Of a DNA stretch of 64,000 nt, positions 38,701-46,326 are shown piece after piece (position 1 is the stretch's first letter; each line of letters begins with the position of its first letter). The stretch is from Cyclobacteriaceae bacterium. GTDB taxonomy: Bacteria; Bacteroidota; Bacteroidia; Cytophagales; Cyclobacteriaceae. The translations under genes and the position numbers were made by a program. The stretch is from positions 257,970-321,969 of the forward strand of contig CATQIH010000032.1 of NCBI GenBank assembly GCA_958296015.1, written 5' to 3'. The notes beneath the pieces are model-generated. The model searched no databases and had not been told where the DNA came from. It saw only the letters and a program-made list of their open reading frames with translations.

Positions 38701-39921
38701 TCGAGCCACGTTGTAATATGCAGAAGCCATTACCGGCATCGCTTCTTTCTGATCACTGTCTGCTGCCGCTTGCAATACGGCAATAGCTTCGTGATAACAG
38801 GCTGCTGCTTTTTCATCAGCTTTCTGCTGCTCATACAACAAAGCCAGGTTATTGAGCACCACAGCATATTGATAAGGTATCTGGCCAGGTGTATCAGTAG
38901 ATGGTATGTTATCTTCGTAAAACCGCATGGCAGCTTCTTTTCCCTTTTTTGTGAGCAACACCTGCGCCATGTGATCTACTGATACCCAGTACATTCCCTG
39001 ATGTATATTCAGATACTGCAACCTGATCAGGTGTGCCCTGGAAATAAGATATGCTGCCCTCTGTATGTTTTCCGCATCTCCCTGCGACAGGCGTAGTATG
39101 CCTAGATTATCGATCACGTAGGCGTATTGCAGGCTGTCAACCGGACGGACAATCGCCAGCAGTTGTTTGGCGTTTTCGTACAGGCGGATAGCTTCCTGCG
39201 GACTTGCCAGTGTTTGTGGCTGACCGGCCAGCTGGCAAAGGGTGTTGATGTATACCTTGCTTAACGTATCTTTAGCTATTTGCATTTCCTGCCTTAGCCC
39301 GGTAAATGCCTGATATGCTTTCTCCTGATCCTTATCCGCTTTCAGCAATGCCTGCTGATATTTTGCCTGAAACAGCAACGGCTGATACGCCTTATCCTGC
39401 TGTACAGACTCCACAATTGCTTCGTAGGCACTCTCTGCCTGATCGGGCTGTCCGGATAGCTGATAGGCTCTTCCCAGCTGATATTGCACCTGCAACTTCC
39501 TTTCATGGTTATCCATCAGCGGTGTAGCTTTCGTCAGGTACCAGATGGCCGAATCGTATTGACTGGCTCCCAGATGAAGCATTCCGAGGTTATGCATTGT
39601 TTCACCAAACACCGGTTGCTGCTTTTCCCCCATCTTCAGGCGCATTTGTAGTTCATGTTGTGCATACTGTATGCCCTCCTGCATTTGCGAAGAAGAATAG
39701 CAGATCAGGGAGAGCAGCCGGAGATTGTCTGCATACGCCTGCGAATGATCGTGTTGCTCAAGCCTGACACTCACCAGTGCCTGCTTGGCCAGTTGGTACC
39801 CTGCCCGCAGATTTCCCTGCTGATATTGCTGCTCCGCCTGCTGGTATACACGCTGCCATTCCTGACTAAAGGAAAGATGCGCAAGAAGCAGAAAGACAGT
39901 GAGCGAGAGTAGTCTCATACA
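35767..39921 (-). CDS. TPR-CHAT protein (caspase-like peptidase with long TPR array)
   Basis: A very large protein, 1384 residues from the ATG at 39921 (MRLLSLTVFLLLAHLSFSQ, a good signal peptide; an ATG at 39942 adds seven residues). About 15-18 tetratricopeptide/Kinesin-light-chain-type repeats fill residues 25-880 (for example YAYALYSKAVLYHRMGKYQEAI). The C-terminal CHAT domain has an apparently intact His-Cys dyad: His near 1215 in LLHVATHGYFM and Cys near 1295 in LVVLSACETGLGD, followed by GAESVLMSLWKVND. CHAT proteins are caspase-like proteases; some act in defence or regulated proteolysis. The signal peptide points to export from the cytoplasm. Its partner and substrate are unknown. 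Confidence 0.92.
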   Translation of the reverse strand, partial: CMRLLSLTVFLLLAHLSFSQEWQRVYQQAEQQYQQGNLRAGYQLAKQALVSVRLEQHDHSQAYADNLRLLSLICYSSSQMQEGIQYAQHELQMRLKMGEKQQPVFGETMHNLGMLHLGASQYDSAIWYLTKATPLMDNHERKLQVQYQLGRAYQLSGQPDQAESAYEAIVESVQQDKAYQPLLFQAKYQQALLKADKDQEKAYQAFTGLRQEMQIAKDTLSKVYINTLCQLAGQPQTLASPQEAIRLYENAKQLLAIVRPVDSLQYAYVIDNLGILRLSQGDAENIQRAAYLISRAHLIRLQYLNIHQGMYWVSVDHMAQVLLTKKGKEAAMRFYEDNIPSTDTPGQIPYQYAVVLNNLALLYEQQKADEKAAACYHEAIAVLQAAADSDQKEAMPVMASAYYNVARNYQRQSSYDSAIYYYKNALAWSKEYAGKTSPEYRAGISSIAGLYHDIGYFTEAEIFYQEALQIEQAVSGEKSNDYANILNNFALLLQTKGEYQQAEDMLNRVIAIKKKLPALRQTELLPALSNLGLLYLNAANYRKARPLLEEVLTSYRLLLPGNNLNTPTKEITTTLQPTPEVIATVLINPLVNMAKLELAEANYTKAEPLLKQARNMAEAAYGRNYPGFAGIQLEIANLYMALGNYTAAETQLLESRQVFEQHYGKMHPDYTTATQNLAALYEAMGQDSLAERFFTEALRIDLQVLGKHHPDYAVSLNNLASFYQNHGYNEKALPLLEEALTTSRSVYGREHPAYIATLRNLSILYQDDEQYQKAEALIEEALMLRKKVLGELHPDYAYALYSKAVLYHRMGKYQEAIPIFHEVVSSYLRQIRAYFPALSEKEKSAFYKTIEPIINAYRDFVVDVFVNKKYKDKDTVHDMLGELYNVQLTTKAMLLHTSGKLRENILSSSDTQLIQTYATWIAQKELLAQAYTLSRKALQEKSISIEGVERKANELEKQLSAESALFAQDIGFSHITWQDVQQHLKKNEAAVEIIRGEIARAQDDKVFYVALLVTPAQPYPMLAVLPQGEAMEGKNYFYYKNAILFHVRDTLSYQLYWQNIQQQLPQNAQTIYVAPDGIYNKVSLNSLYDPKSGEYLLSKLNIRMLSSTRGVVENAKRKPKAHQKLQAYLFGYPNYQLNRPGNDILPQLPIDNTEGFPFQSATEITRLPGTEREVNDIESMLQHSGWDTYKFTENVALEENIKQVRNPDLLHVATHGYFMSDLSLADQEKVYGIHLKSMAANPLLRSGLLLAGSQQTLLASEAEEDRVLGKEAEDGILTAYEAMNLNLRGTELVVLSACETGLGDLKNGEGVYGLQRAFLVAGAESVLMSLWKVNDQITTQLIKTFYSNWLSGQDKFEALRQAQLTIKNQYKAPYYWSAFVLMQN

Positions 39922-39978
39922 ATATTTACCGTTGACCAACAAAAAACATGCTTGTCATTTTCAGCATGAGCAACAACT

Positions 39979-41259
39979 TCATCGGAGCATCCCGGCAATA
40001 TAACCGGTGGTCCAGGCGGCCTGAAAATTGAATCCGCCGGTGATGCCGTCTACGTCCAGTACCTCACCGGCAAAGTACAATCCCGGACACACGCGGCTTT
40101 CCATATTGCTAACCGACACATCCTGTAGGCTGACACCCCCACAAGTTACGAATTCTTCTTTGAAAGTGGTTTTACCCGATACCTCATACACGTCATTAAA
40201 TAATGTACTAACCAGCCGGTTGATACTTTTGCTACCCAGATCGCCCCAGGGTGCTTCTGCCTGCAAGCCTGCTTTTTCCAGCAAAAACAACCATAGGCGC
40301 TGCGGCAGCTCAAAAGGATTTTTGTTGGCCAGCTTCCGTTTTCTGTGTTCTTCACCGGTGTTTTGCAGCACCTGTTGCACCTCCTGCTCCGGCATGGCAC
40401 CTGTCCAGCTAACCTGTACTTTGAACTGGTAATTTTGTGCATGTAATCCGCGGGCTTCCCAGGCCGATAGCTTGAGAATGGCCGGTCCGCTCATGCCCCA
40501 GTGCGTGATGAGCAACGCACCCTCCTGCTTCTGCTTGCTTCCCTGTATTCTCACCTGCGCATGTGCTACCGACACACCCATCAGGGCTGTGATCTTTTCT
40601 CCGGGCATATTAAACGTAAACAACGAAGGCACCGGCGTGGCTACCTGATGTCCCAGGTCGGCCAGCCATTGCAGGCCGGTAAGTTTGGGACTGCCTCCGG
40701 TAGCTATGATCACTTTGTCGACATGCAGCGATGTACCTTTGACTGTTAATTTGAATGCGTTATTTTGAGGCACAATTGCTTCTACAGCCGTATGGGTGCA
40801 GATTGTGATGCCCAGCCTGCGGGTTTCCTGCATCAGGCAATCGATGATGGTTTGTGAGTCATTGGTCATAGGAAACATCCGGTGGTCTGCCTCTGTTTTC
40901 AGGGCAACACCCCTTTGCTCAAACCAGTCTACGGTATCCTGGCTGCTGAATTGGGAGAAGGCTTTCTTCAATTGTTTTTCTCCACGCGGATAGGATTTAG
41001 ATAATTGCGTAGGGTTGAAACAGGCGTGCGTCACGTTGCACCGGCCACCGCCGGAAACTTTAACCTTGGAGAGCAGCTTGCCTGTCTTTTCGTATAGGGT
41101 CACTTCAGCGGTTGGGTGGTGTGTTTTACAGGAAATGGCAGCAAAAAACCCCGCAGCACCTCCGCCAATGACGGCCACCGTGGAAGCGGCCACCGTGGAA
41201 GCGGCCACCGTGGAAGCGGCCACCGTGGAAGCGGCCACCGTGGAAACGGCTACTTTCAT
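39979..41259 (-). CDS. BaiN/HI0933-family FAD-dependent oxidoreductase with N-terminal repeat expansion
   Basis: Flavoprotein of 426 residues (YhiN/HI0933/BaiN family, NAD(P)/FAD-dependent). The FAD dinucleotide motif is VIGGGAAGFFAAI, followed by GKLLSKVKVSGGGRCNVTHA, IATGGSPKLTGL, HWGMSGPAILKLSAWEA and the C-terminal LYFAGEVLDVDGITGGFNFQAAWTTG. Normally the protein would start MKVAVIGGG. Here a 15-bp unit (Ala-Ala-Ser-Thr-Val) is repeated four to five times between MKVAV and VAVIGGG, adding about 25 residues before the first beta strand. Each unit contains an in-frame GTG, so translation could also begin within the array. Function within the family is uncertain. Confidence 0.88.
   Translation of the reverse strand: MKVAVSTVAASTVAASTVAASTVAASTVAVIGGGAAGFFAAISCKTHHPTAEVTLYEKTGKLLSKVKVSGGGRCNVTHACFNPTQLSKSYPRGEKQLKKAFSQFSSQDTVDWFEQRGVALKTEADHRMFPMTNDSQTIIDCLMQETRRLGITICTHTAVEAIVPQNNAFKLTVKGTSLHVDKVIIATGGSPKLTGLQWLADLGHQVATPVPSLFTFNMPGEKITALMGVSVAHAQVRIQGSKQKQEGALLITHWGMSGPAILKLSAWEARGLHAQNYQFKVQVSWTGAMPEQEVQQVLQNTGEEHRKRKLANKNPFELPQRLWLFLLEKAGLQAEAPWGDLGSKSINRLVSTLFNDVYEVSGKTTFKEEFVTCGGVSLQDVSVSNMESRVCPGLYFAGEVLDVDGITGGFNFQAAWTTGYIAGMLR
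41178..41246. repeat. In-frame 15-bp coding minisatellite
   Basis: About 4.6 copies of GGCCACCGTGGAAGC (plus strand), encoding Ala-Ser-Thr-Val-Ala units in the N terminus of the minus-strand flavoprotein gene. The last copy differs in its final bases. Because units are 15 bp, changes in copy number keep the reading frame. Confidence 0.9.
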
Positions 41260-41346
41260 ATTATGTCCTTTTTGAGGTAAAGTTACGGGAATTTTACAGA
41301 GACAGCAGTCAGCAGTGCGTTAAAAAACCCACTGCTGAACCTTTAT

Positions 41347-42006
41347 TTAGCTATTGGCTATAAATGGTGCCTTTCTGATATATGTATCATCCGATAGCTG
41401 TGCGATCAGGAAATGCCCCAGATCGGTCGCGCTTATGCTATCGCCCGGGCAGTCTTCCAGGCTCACGCTGGTTTCATGCCGCGCATCAGTCTGCACAATA
41501 AGTGGTAACCTCACCATCGTCCAGTGGATGTCACTGTCTGCTAAAAGTTGGTATTCTGCCTGCCGGTCGGCTGTAGATTCAGGATAATTGGCGTACATCC
41601 AGTCGGTGGCATGTTGGGCTTTAGGGCTTTTATGGTCAGATGGCGTATCCACATGCAGTCCTGTAGCCAAGATATACCGGCTCACCCGGTATGCCTGCAT
41701 GGCGCGGATGATATGCTGCGTTGCCTGACTGCATATGTTGTGCCCACTGGGAGGTATGCCCCATCCCAAAGTGCTGATCACGGCATCACAACCTTCTATC
41801 AGAGATTTGACAGATGCCTCATCTCTGACATCCCCTTTGACAATTTCTGCGAATGGATATGGGTTTTGAAAAGATTCAGGCGGGCGGGTATCTGCATTTC
41901 TGACAAGGCTTTTAAAGTGAAAGCCCTGATCTGACAGCTGTTTGACAAGGTATTTTCCTGATTTACCGGTGCCGCCAATGACAGCAATTTTTTGTATTGG
42001 TTTCAT
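41347..42006 (-). CDS. NAD(P)-binding atypical SDR (NmrA-like) protein
   Basis: A 219-residue Rossmann-fold protein of the atypical SDR/NmrA group. It has KIAVIGGTGKSGKYLVKQLSDQGF (GxxGxxG nucleotide site), VKGDVRDEASVKSLIEGCDAVISTLGWG, and RVSRYILATGL. The catalytic YxxxK is replaced by a non-standard arrangement (WMYANYPES), as in many flavin-reductase or sugar-nucleotide epimerase-like members. Function is unknown. It stands upstream of the flavoprotein gene on the same strand with an 87-base gap. Confidence 0.82.
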   Translation of the reverse strand: MKPIQKIAVIGGTGKSGKYLVKQLSDQGFHFKSLVRNADTRPPESFQNPYPFAEIVKGDVRDEASVKSLIEGCDAVISTLGWGIPPSGHNICSQATQHIIRAMQAYRVSRYILATGLHVDTPSDHKSPKAQHATDWMYANYPESTADRQAEYQLLADSDIHWTMVRLPLIVQTDARHETSVSLEDCPGDSISATDLGHFLIAQLSDDTYIRKAPFIANS

Positions 42007-42222
42007 ATTTCTTTATAAAAATTTGATCATGGAATATTTGTTTCGTGTTTCTACAAGAGAAACCGAAGGTTACAAAAGCCAGTAAGCTTCTGTAAGAGGC
42101 AAAATCAATATTTTATAAAGAGATTTTAATGGGCTGAAGGTAGGGAATATTTTCTATAAAGAAAAACTATATACTATTATTGAGAAAGCAAACGAATGCG
42201 TTTGACCATGCTTGGTCAGGCA

Positions 42223-42549
42223 TCACATGACCAATGGTTTATCTACATGTGCTATTTCATGCTGCAAAAACCCTCGCAAGCTCAAGTCTTCATCCACCTC
42301 TGGCCAGTATATGCCAATACCATCGTTGTCAAAGTTGTTCAACTGTTGCTCACTGGCAGTAGCCAGCAATTTAAAATTTGAAATAGCCCATTTCATGACC
42401 TTTTTGTTATTCAACAAAATCAGCATCAGATCAAGGTCTTTACCAAAATAAATTTGTTTGATACGCAGACCATCTTTATAGATAATTTTATCTAATGCAT
42501 CCATGTGTCCATAAAAATAGTCAGGCTTGTTTTGGTCTTTTTCATCCAA
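42223..42549 (-). CDS. DUF2442-family protein (predicted partner of DUF4160)
   Basis: A 108-residue protein whose C-terminal 75 residues match DUF2442: LRIKQIYFGKDLDLMLILLNNKKVMKWAISNFKLLATASEQQLNNF, then the hallmark IGIYWPEVDEDLSLRGFLQ. The first usable start is TTG at 42549, overlapping the end of the broken DUF4160 gene by a few bases, so expression is probably coupled to it. DUF4160/DUF2442 pairs are common and predicted to be toxin-antitoxin modules; which member is toxic is an inference. This member is open and apparently intact. A related copy is at 61025. Confidence 0.78.
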   Translation of the reverse strand: MDEKDQNKPDYFYGHMDALDKIIYKDGLRIKQIYFGKDLDLMLILLNNKKVMKWAISNFKLLATASEQQLNNFDNDGIGIYWPEVDEDLSLRGFLQHEIAHVDKPLVM

Positions 42550-42811
42550 AGAGGCTAGATATTGTTTTGTTTTTTAACTTACCGAAGGTTTCATACCACA
42601 TATGGATTAAGTATTGATAATTTTGTTCAATGATATCTATAATCATTTGCGTTTCAGAAGGACTAAAACCATAGTTTTTATCAATCTCTACAACAGGTTC
42701 TAGAATGATTTTAGCTCTGGCTCCTCCTTTTTTGACATGTATATGAATTGGAAGATGCTCTTGCGAGAAAAAGTGAAAACGAAAGCCTTTTTCCTATAAA
42801 ATTGTTGGCAT
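42542..42811 (-). pseudogene. DUF4160 gene interrupted by an in-frame TAG
   Basis: Read from the ATG at 42811, codons give MPTIL, then TAG at 42794-42796, then EKGFRFHFFSQEHLPIHIHV and the rest of a complete DUF4160 domain (KKGGARAKIILEP, NYGFSPSETQMIIDIIEQN, HMWYETFGK) to the stop at 42542. The normal family N terminus is MPTIL-x-(I/E)xGFRFxFxS, so the stop occupies a single codon in an otherwise intact reading frame of 89 residues. It therefore looks like a recent nonsense mutation. It sits directly downstream of a truncated ParE-like toxin and overlaps the DUF2442 gene. Confidence 0.8.
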
Positions 42812-42827
42812 AACAATAAAGATAACG

Positions 42828-42979
42828 ATTTTTGTTAACTTCAGATTCATTGCAAAAGATATAGCTTGCTCTACTCGTTCAGCTCTAGAATAGGAAGAAT
42901 GAGCAATATTTTCCAGCTCATCAGCTAGGCAATCCAGGGCTGATGTATTCCAAACAATTAATCTTCGCTTTTCTTCCAT
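42828..42979 (-). pseudogene. Truncated ParE/RelE-like toxin
   Basis: The frame from ATG 42979 reads MEEKRRLIVWNTSALDCLAD then ELENIAHSSYSRAERVEQAI, which matches the first 45-50 residues of ParE-type toxins (strand IVW, helix ALxxLxxxxxYIAxDSxxxAExV). The conserved C-terminal half, including YRRIIVxxYKIIYRV and the final strand, is absent. The frame instead runs through a promoter-like stretch into the first five codons of the DUF4160 gene and stops at 42794. The antitoxin-like gene at 42958 overlaps its start by 22 bases, as in intact parDE modules. Confidence 0.65.
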
Positions 42980-43194
42980 CTGCCTAAACGCTCAATAGCC
43001 TTTTCATGTGTATGAAATTCTCCTCGGTCAATCGCTGCATCTACCTGATCTAATTCAAGGTTATACTGCTCAATACTAGAAATATCTTCGGAGGAAAACC
43101 GGTCAATCACTGACTCTAACTCTGCCAATTCGTTTTCATCCAATTGCATGAGCTTTTCTATGGTAGCATATTTTCTGGCAATGATGTTTTCCAT
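42958..43194 (-). CDS. Putative antitoxin (ParD-like/addiction-module type)
   Basis: A 78-residue acidic, helical protein with the C-terminal pattern QVDAAIDRGEFHTHEKAIERLGRWK seen in antitoxins paired with ParE-type toxins. It precedes and overlaps the truncated toxin by 22 bases. The gene itself is uninterrupted. A DNA-binding N terminus is not obvious, so the antitoxin call depends on gene order and the C-terminal motif. Confidence 0.65.
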   Translation of the reverse strand: MENIIARKYATIEKLMQLDENELAELESVIDRFSSEDISSIEQYNLELDQVDAAIDRGEFHTHEKAIERLGRWKKSED

Positions 43195-43251
43195 AGTTTG
43201 ATCATTTACTTTATCTCTAAATGTAATACTTTTTCTAACATCTTCTATCTA

Positions 43252-44277
43252 TCATCTGCCGCAATATTTTTGCAATGCGGCTTGCCCTTTTTCTTCTTCT
43301 TTGGCGGCAGATTGCTGCCAGGCTTCGCAGGCTTCTTTTTTCACTTGCTGCTGCCAGTAGGCTTCTCCCAGATAATAATAGGCATCGTCTGTCTGTTTAT
43401 TTAGCCGGATAGCCTGCGCCAAAACACGCACAGCCTGGTCAGGTTCCTGCTTTTTGAGGTAATAGATGCCTTTGTTGCGATAGGCATAACTGTTGGATGG
43501 GTCTACCTTGATGCTTGTATTGATGTCTTCTATGGCCTTGGCAAGCTGCCCGGTCTGTAAATACAAGTACCCCCTATTATTTAGAAAGAAGGGCTGGTAC
43601 AGATCATTTTTCAGAGCCTGCCCAAAGGCCAGCAAGGCTAAATCATATTGCTGGCGTTCTGTGTAGACCAGCCCCCGCACATTATAGGCGTTGCCTTCTT
43701 TGGTATCTAGTTGTAGTGCCCGGCGGATGTCAGCCAGTGCCTGGTCGTACTGTTGCTGATAATAAAGCATGGTGGCCCGGTTCACATAGGCTTCCGGATT
43801 CTTGGCATCCAGGCTGATGGCTTTGTCCGCTGCTTCAATGCCCTGGTCGTAGGATTTCATGGCAGAAAGCGCAAGGGCTTTGGTAAAGTATACATAAGCA
43901 GAATCGGGGTAATGCCGGGCCACCGTATCCAGATCGTCCAGGCTTCTCTGGTATTGTCCTACCTGGTAGAAGGCGTTGGCCCGGTTGTAGTAAGCGTCGG
44001 TGAAAGATGACCGGTAGAGGAGAGCCGATGAATAATCCTGGATGGCTTCAGGATATTTACCAGTCTCAAAGTAAGCAATCCCCCGGTTGTTGTAGGCATC
44101 CGCAAAAGTCGGGTCTTTGCCGATTGCCTCTCCATAATAGCGGATCGCTTCCGAATATTCTCTTTCCTTGAGTTGCAGATTACCTTTCAGAAAAAACGCA
44201 TCACGCTCACGCTTTTTACTGTCGCCACAGGCAACCAGTAGCACCAGCAACAGGCAGTACATGAGTTGATACTTCAT
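43252..44277 (-). CDS. TPR-repeat lipoprotein
   Basis: A 341-residue lipoprotein: signal peptide with lipobox LVAC (Cys near 17), then about eight consecutive TPR units of 34 residues (for example YSEAIRYYGEAIGKDPTFAD, and AYNNRGIAYFETGKYPEAIQ). The end (QQSAAKEEEKGQAALQKYCGR) is a capping helix. It likely acts as a protein-interaction scaffold at the membrane. It ends 57 bases from the antitoxin gene and starts two bases from the end of the M28 peptidase gene, so it is probably co-transcribed with the peptidase. Confidence 0.88.
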   Translation of the reverse strand: MKYQLMYCLLLVLLVACGDSKKRERDAFFLKGNLQLKEREYSEAIRYYGEAIGKDPTFADAYNNRGIAYFETGKYPEAIQDYSSALLYRSSFTDAYYNRANAFYQVGQYQRSLDDLDTVARHYPDSAYVYFTKALALSAMKSYDQGIEAADKAISLDAKNPEAYVNRATMLYYQQQYDQALADIRRALQLDTKEGNAYNVRGLVYTERQQYDLALLAFGQALKNDLYQPFFLNNRGYLYLQTGQLAKAIEDINTSIKVDPSNSYAYRNKGIYYLKKQEPDQAVRVLAQAIRLNKQTDDAYYYLGEAYWQQQVKKEACEAWQQSAAKEEEKGQAALQKYCGR

Positions 44278-44278
44278 A

Positions 44279-45877
44279 TCATTCGCCGTTTACATCTACC
44301 TCGATACGCTTATCCTGGTTGGCCAGCTGCCAGGCGGTATAAAACACCAGCTTTGCCCGTTGTGCCATCATATCAAAGCTGATCTTCTCGATGGTATCGG
44401 TAGGCTGGTGATAGTCTGCGTGTACGCCATTGAAATAGAAGATAATCGGAATATCGTGCTTTGCAAAGTTGTAATGGTCAGACCGGTAGTAGAAACGATT
44501 GGGATCAGAGGGATCGTTGTAGGTATAATCCAGGTCGAGGTGTGTGTAGGTCTGGTTCATCTTTTCGTTGATGGCGTGCAGCTCGGTGCTGAGCTTATCA
44601 GAACCAATGATGTATACATAGCTGGAGTCTTGCCGGTGCTCGTCGTCTATACGGCCAATCATATCAATGTTCAGGTCGGTGACGGTATTTGCCAGCGCAA
44701 ACACAGGATGATCGGTATAGTATTCCGAGCCAAACAAACCTTTTTCTTCGCCGGAGACAGACAGGAACAGAATGCTTCTGCGAGGGCCGTTGCCTGCGGC
44801 TTTGGCTTTGGAAAACGCCTGCGCAATTTCCATAATTGATACGGTGCCGGAGCCATCATCATCGGCACCATTATTTATCTGCCCGTCAGTAATACCAATA
44901 TGGTCGTAATGGGCACTGATGACAATCACTTCGTCTTTCAGGTCTGTGCCTTCCATGTAGCCCAGCACGTTGGAGGAATTGAGGTGCGCTACCTGCTGCT
45001 CAAAGACCAGCGTGCCTTTCTTCCTGATCTTAAACGTTTGGGGCGATGCCTGTTTGGCAATGCGTGCTGCAACGTCTGCTATATCTTTTCTACCCATCAG
45101 CGCCTGTCCCAGCTTTTCAGAAACCAGTGCCACATCTGTGGTGATCGTTTCGTTTTCCGGTTGATCATTGATCAGCTCCATGCTTGGCTGGCTGAGATAG
45201 GGTTTATACCGCTGGAGATTTGCCGCAAAATCCTCATCGATGATCAGTAGTGCTTTGGCACCATGCTGGGCAGCAATCTCTCTTTTGGCCTGAATTCCCC
45301 CAAAAAAACTGTTAGAAAACCGCGACGGCTGCTGCCCTCCCGAAACCAGGTAAAGGCTGTCATCTGATTCAGGTTCACCACCCAAGACCAGCACTACTTT
45401 TCCTTTCACGTCCAGTTTTTTGTAATCATTGTAGCGTTCGCTTTCTATGCCATAACCGGCAAAAATCACCTTCTTAAAATCCAGCTCGGTATCTTCGGCA
45501 AGCGACGAGAGGGTGTAGAAATCTTTCAGAAATTCGTACTTTTTGCCTTTAATACTGATATAAGGGTTTGCCCAGGAGGTTTCTTCCACGGGAAATACCT
45601 GAAAATAGGAAGTATCGCCCACCGGTGCAGCCAGGTTTTCCTGTTTGAACACATTGGAAATATAGTCAGCAGCCATCTTCTGTCCTTTCTTTCCGGTTTC
45701 TCTGCCCTCATACGCATCTGAGGCGATGATGCTGAGATGCTGTTTCAAGTCTGAAGGCGTGATGGTGTTGGCAAAGTGATAAGCCGTTGAATCGAGGCTA
45801 ACTGATTCCTGTGCAAAGCCAGTAAAGGAAGATGTCATAACAGCCAGCGTAATCAGTAGGTGTAGGTAAGTTTGCAT
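44279..45877 (-). CDS. Secreted M28-family aminopeptidase
   Basis: Exported zinc peptidase. The ATG at 45877 gives a proper signal peptide (MQTYLHLLITLAVMTSSFTG, cleavage after FAQ); one at 45982 would add 35 unlikely residues. Of about 532 residues, the first part contains a PA-domain insert (about 120-290). The M28 domain has the metal ligands VIVISAHYDHIGI, NGADDDGSGTVSIMEIA, SVSGEEKGLFGSEYY, LNIDMIGRID and the final His in YFNGVHADYHQPTDT. It probably digests peptides in the periplasm or outside the cell. It is two bases upstream of the TPR lipoprotein gene. Confidence 0.92.
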   Translation of the reverse strand: MQTYLHLLITLAVMTSSFTGFAQESVSLDSTAYHFANTITPSDLKQHLSIIASDAYEGRETGKKGQKMAADYISNVFKQENLAAPVGDTSYFQVFPVEETSWANPYISIKGKKYEFLKDFYTLSSLAEDTELDFKKVIFAGYGIESERYNDYKKLDVKGKVVLVLGGEPESDDSLYLVSGGQQPSRFSNSFFGGIQAKREIAAQHGAKALLIIDEDFAANLQRYKPYLSQPSMELINDQPENETITTDVALVSEKLGQALMGRKDIADVAARIAKQASPQTFKIRKKGTLVFEQQVAHLNSSNVLGYMEGTDLKDEVIVISAHYDHIGITDGQINNGADDDGSGTVSIMEIAQAFSKAKAAGNGPRRSILFLSVSGEEKGLFGSEYYTDHPVFALANTVTDLNIDMIGRIDDEHRQDSSYVYIIGSDKLSTELHAINEKMNQTYTHLDLDYTYNDPSDPNRFYYRSDHYNFAKHDIPIIFYFNGVHADYHQPTDTIEKISFDMMAQRAKLVFYTAWQLANQDKRIEVDVNGE

Positions 45878-46000
45878 ATGAAAATTGACGAGTGATCCGT
45901 TTTTGCACAAAAGTACGGTATCTTCCCCCGAATGCATAACAGCGTTTGGTATTTGACGTAGTTTAATATAATTTATATGCATTCATAAAAACCTTTCATC

Positions 46001-46299
46001 ATGCTGGCAACATCTTTTTACAATTGTCTTCCCAAAGAATGGTACTTTGATGAAAAAGGAAAGAGCCAGGCATTAGCTTATGCGGAAGAGCTATCAGCCA
46101 GTGATAAACGTAAACTGGCAAAGCTCTTTGAATTCATGGGTGAGGTCAGACAAATACGAGGAGAAAACAATTTCGTAATGAGGGTGATAAGATACTCGCT
46201 TTCAAACCGCAACCACATAGATTTCTATGCTTCTTTTTTGATGGGCAAAAGATTATAGTCACCAATGCCTTTCAGAAAAAACAACAAAAGTTACCATAA
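46001..46299 (+). pseudogene. HigB/Gp49-like toxin gene with frameshift and in-frame stop
   Basis: The frame from ATG 46001 matches the N-terminal half of phage Gp49-like/HigB toxins (DEKGKSQALAYAEELSASDKRKLAKLFEFMGE). At the A run 46164-46167 the homology jumps by one base, to the frame starting CAA at 46168: QFRNEGDKILAFKPQPHRFL then CFFFDGQKIIVTNAFQKK. Restoring one A gives a continuous domain. That frame then meets TAA at 46297-46299 where the family has a Lys, and homology continues (LEKSRALRAMDDY) into the next gene. So there are two separate lesions: a 1-nt deletion and a nonsense codon. A sequencing indel in the A run would explain only the first. Confidence 0.75.
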
Positions 46300-46326
46300 T
46301 TAGAAAAGAGCCGTGCTTTGAGAGCA

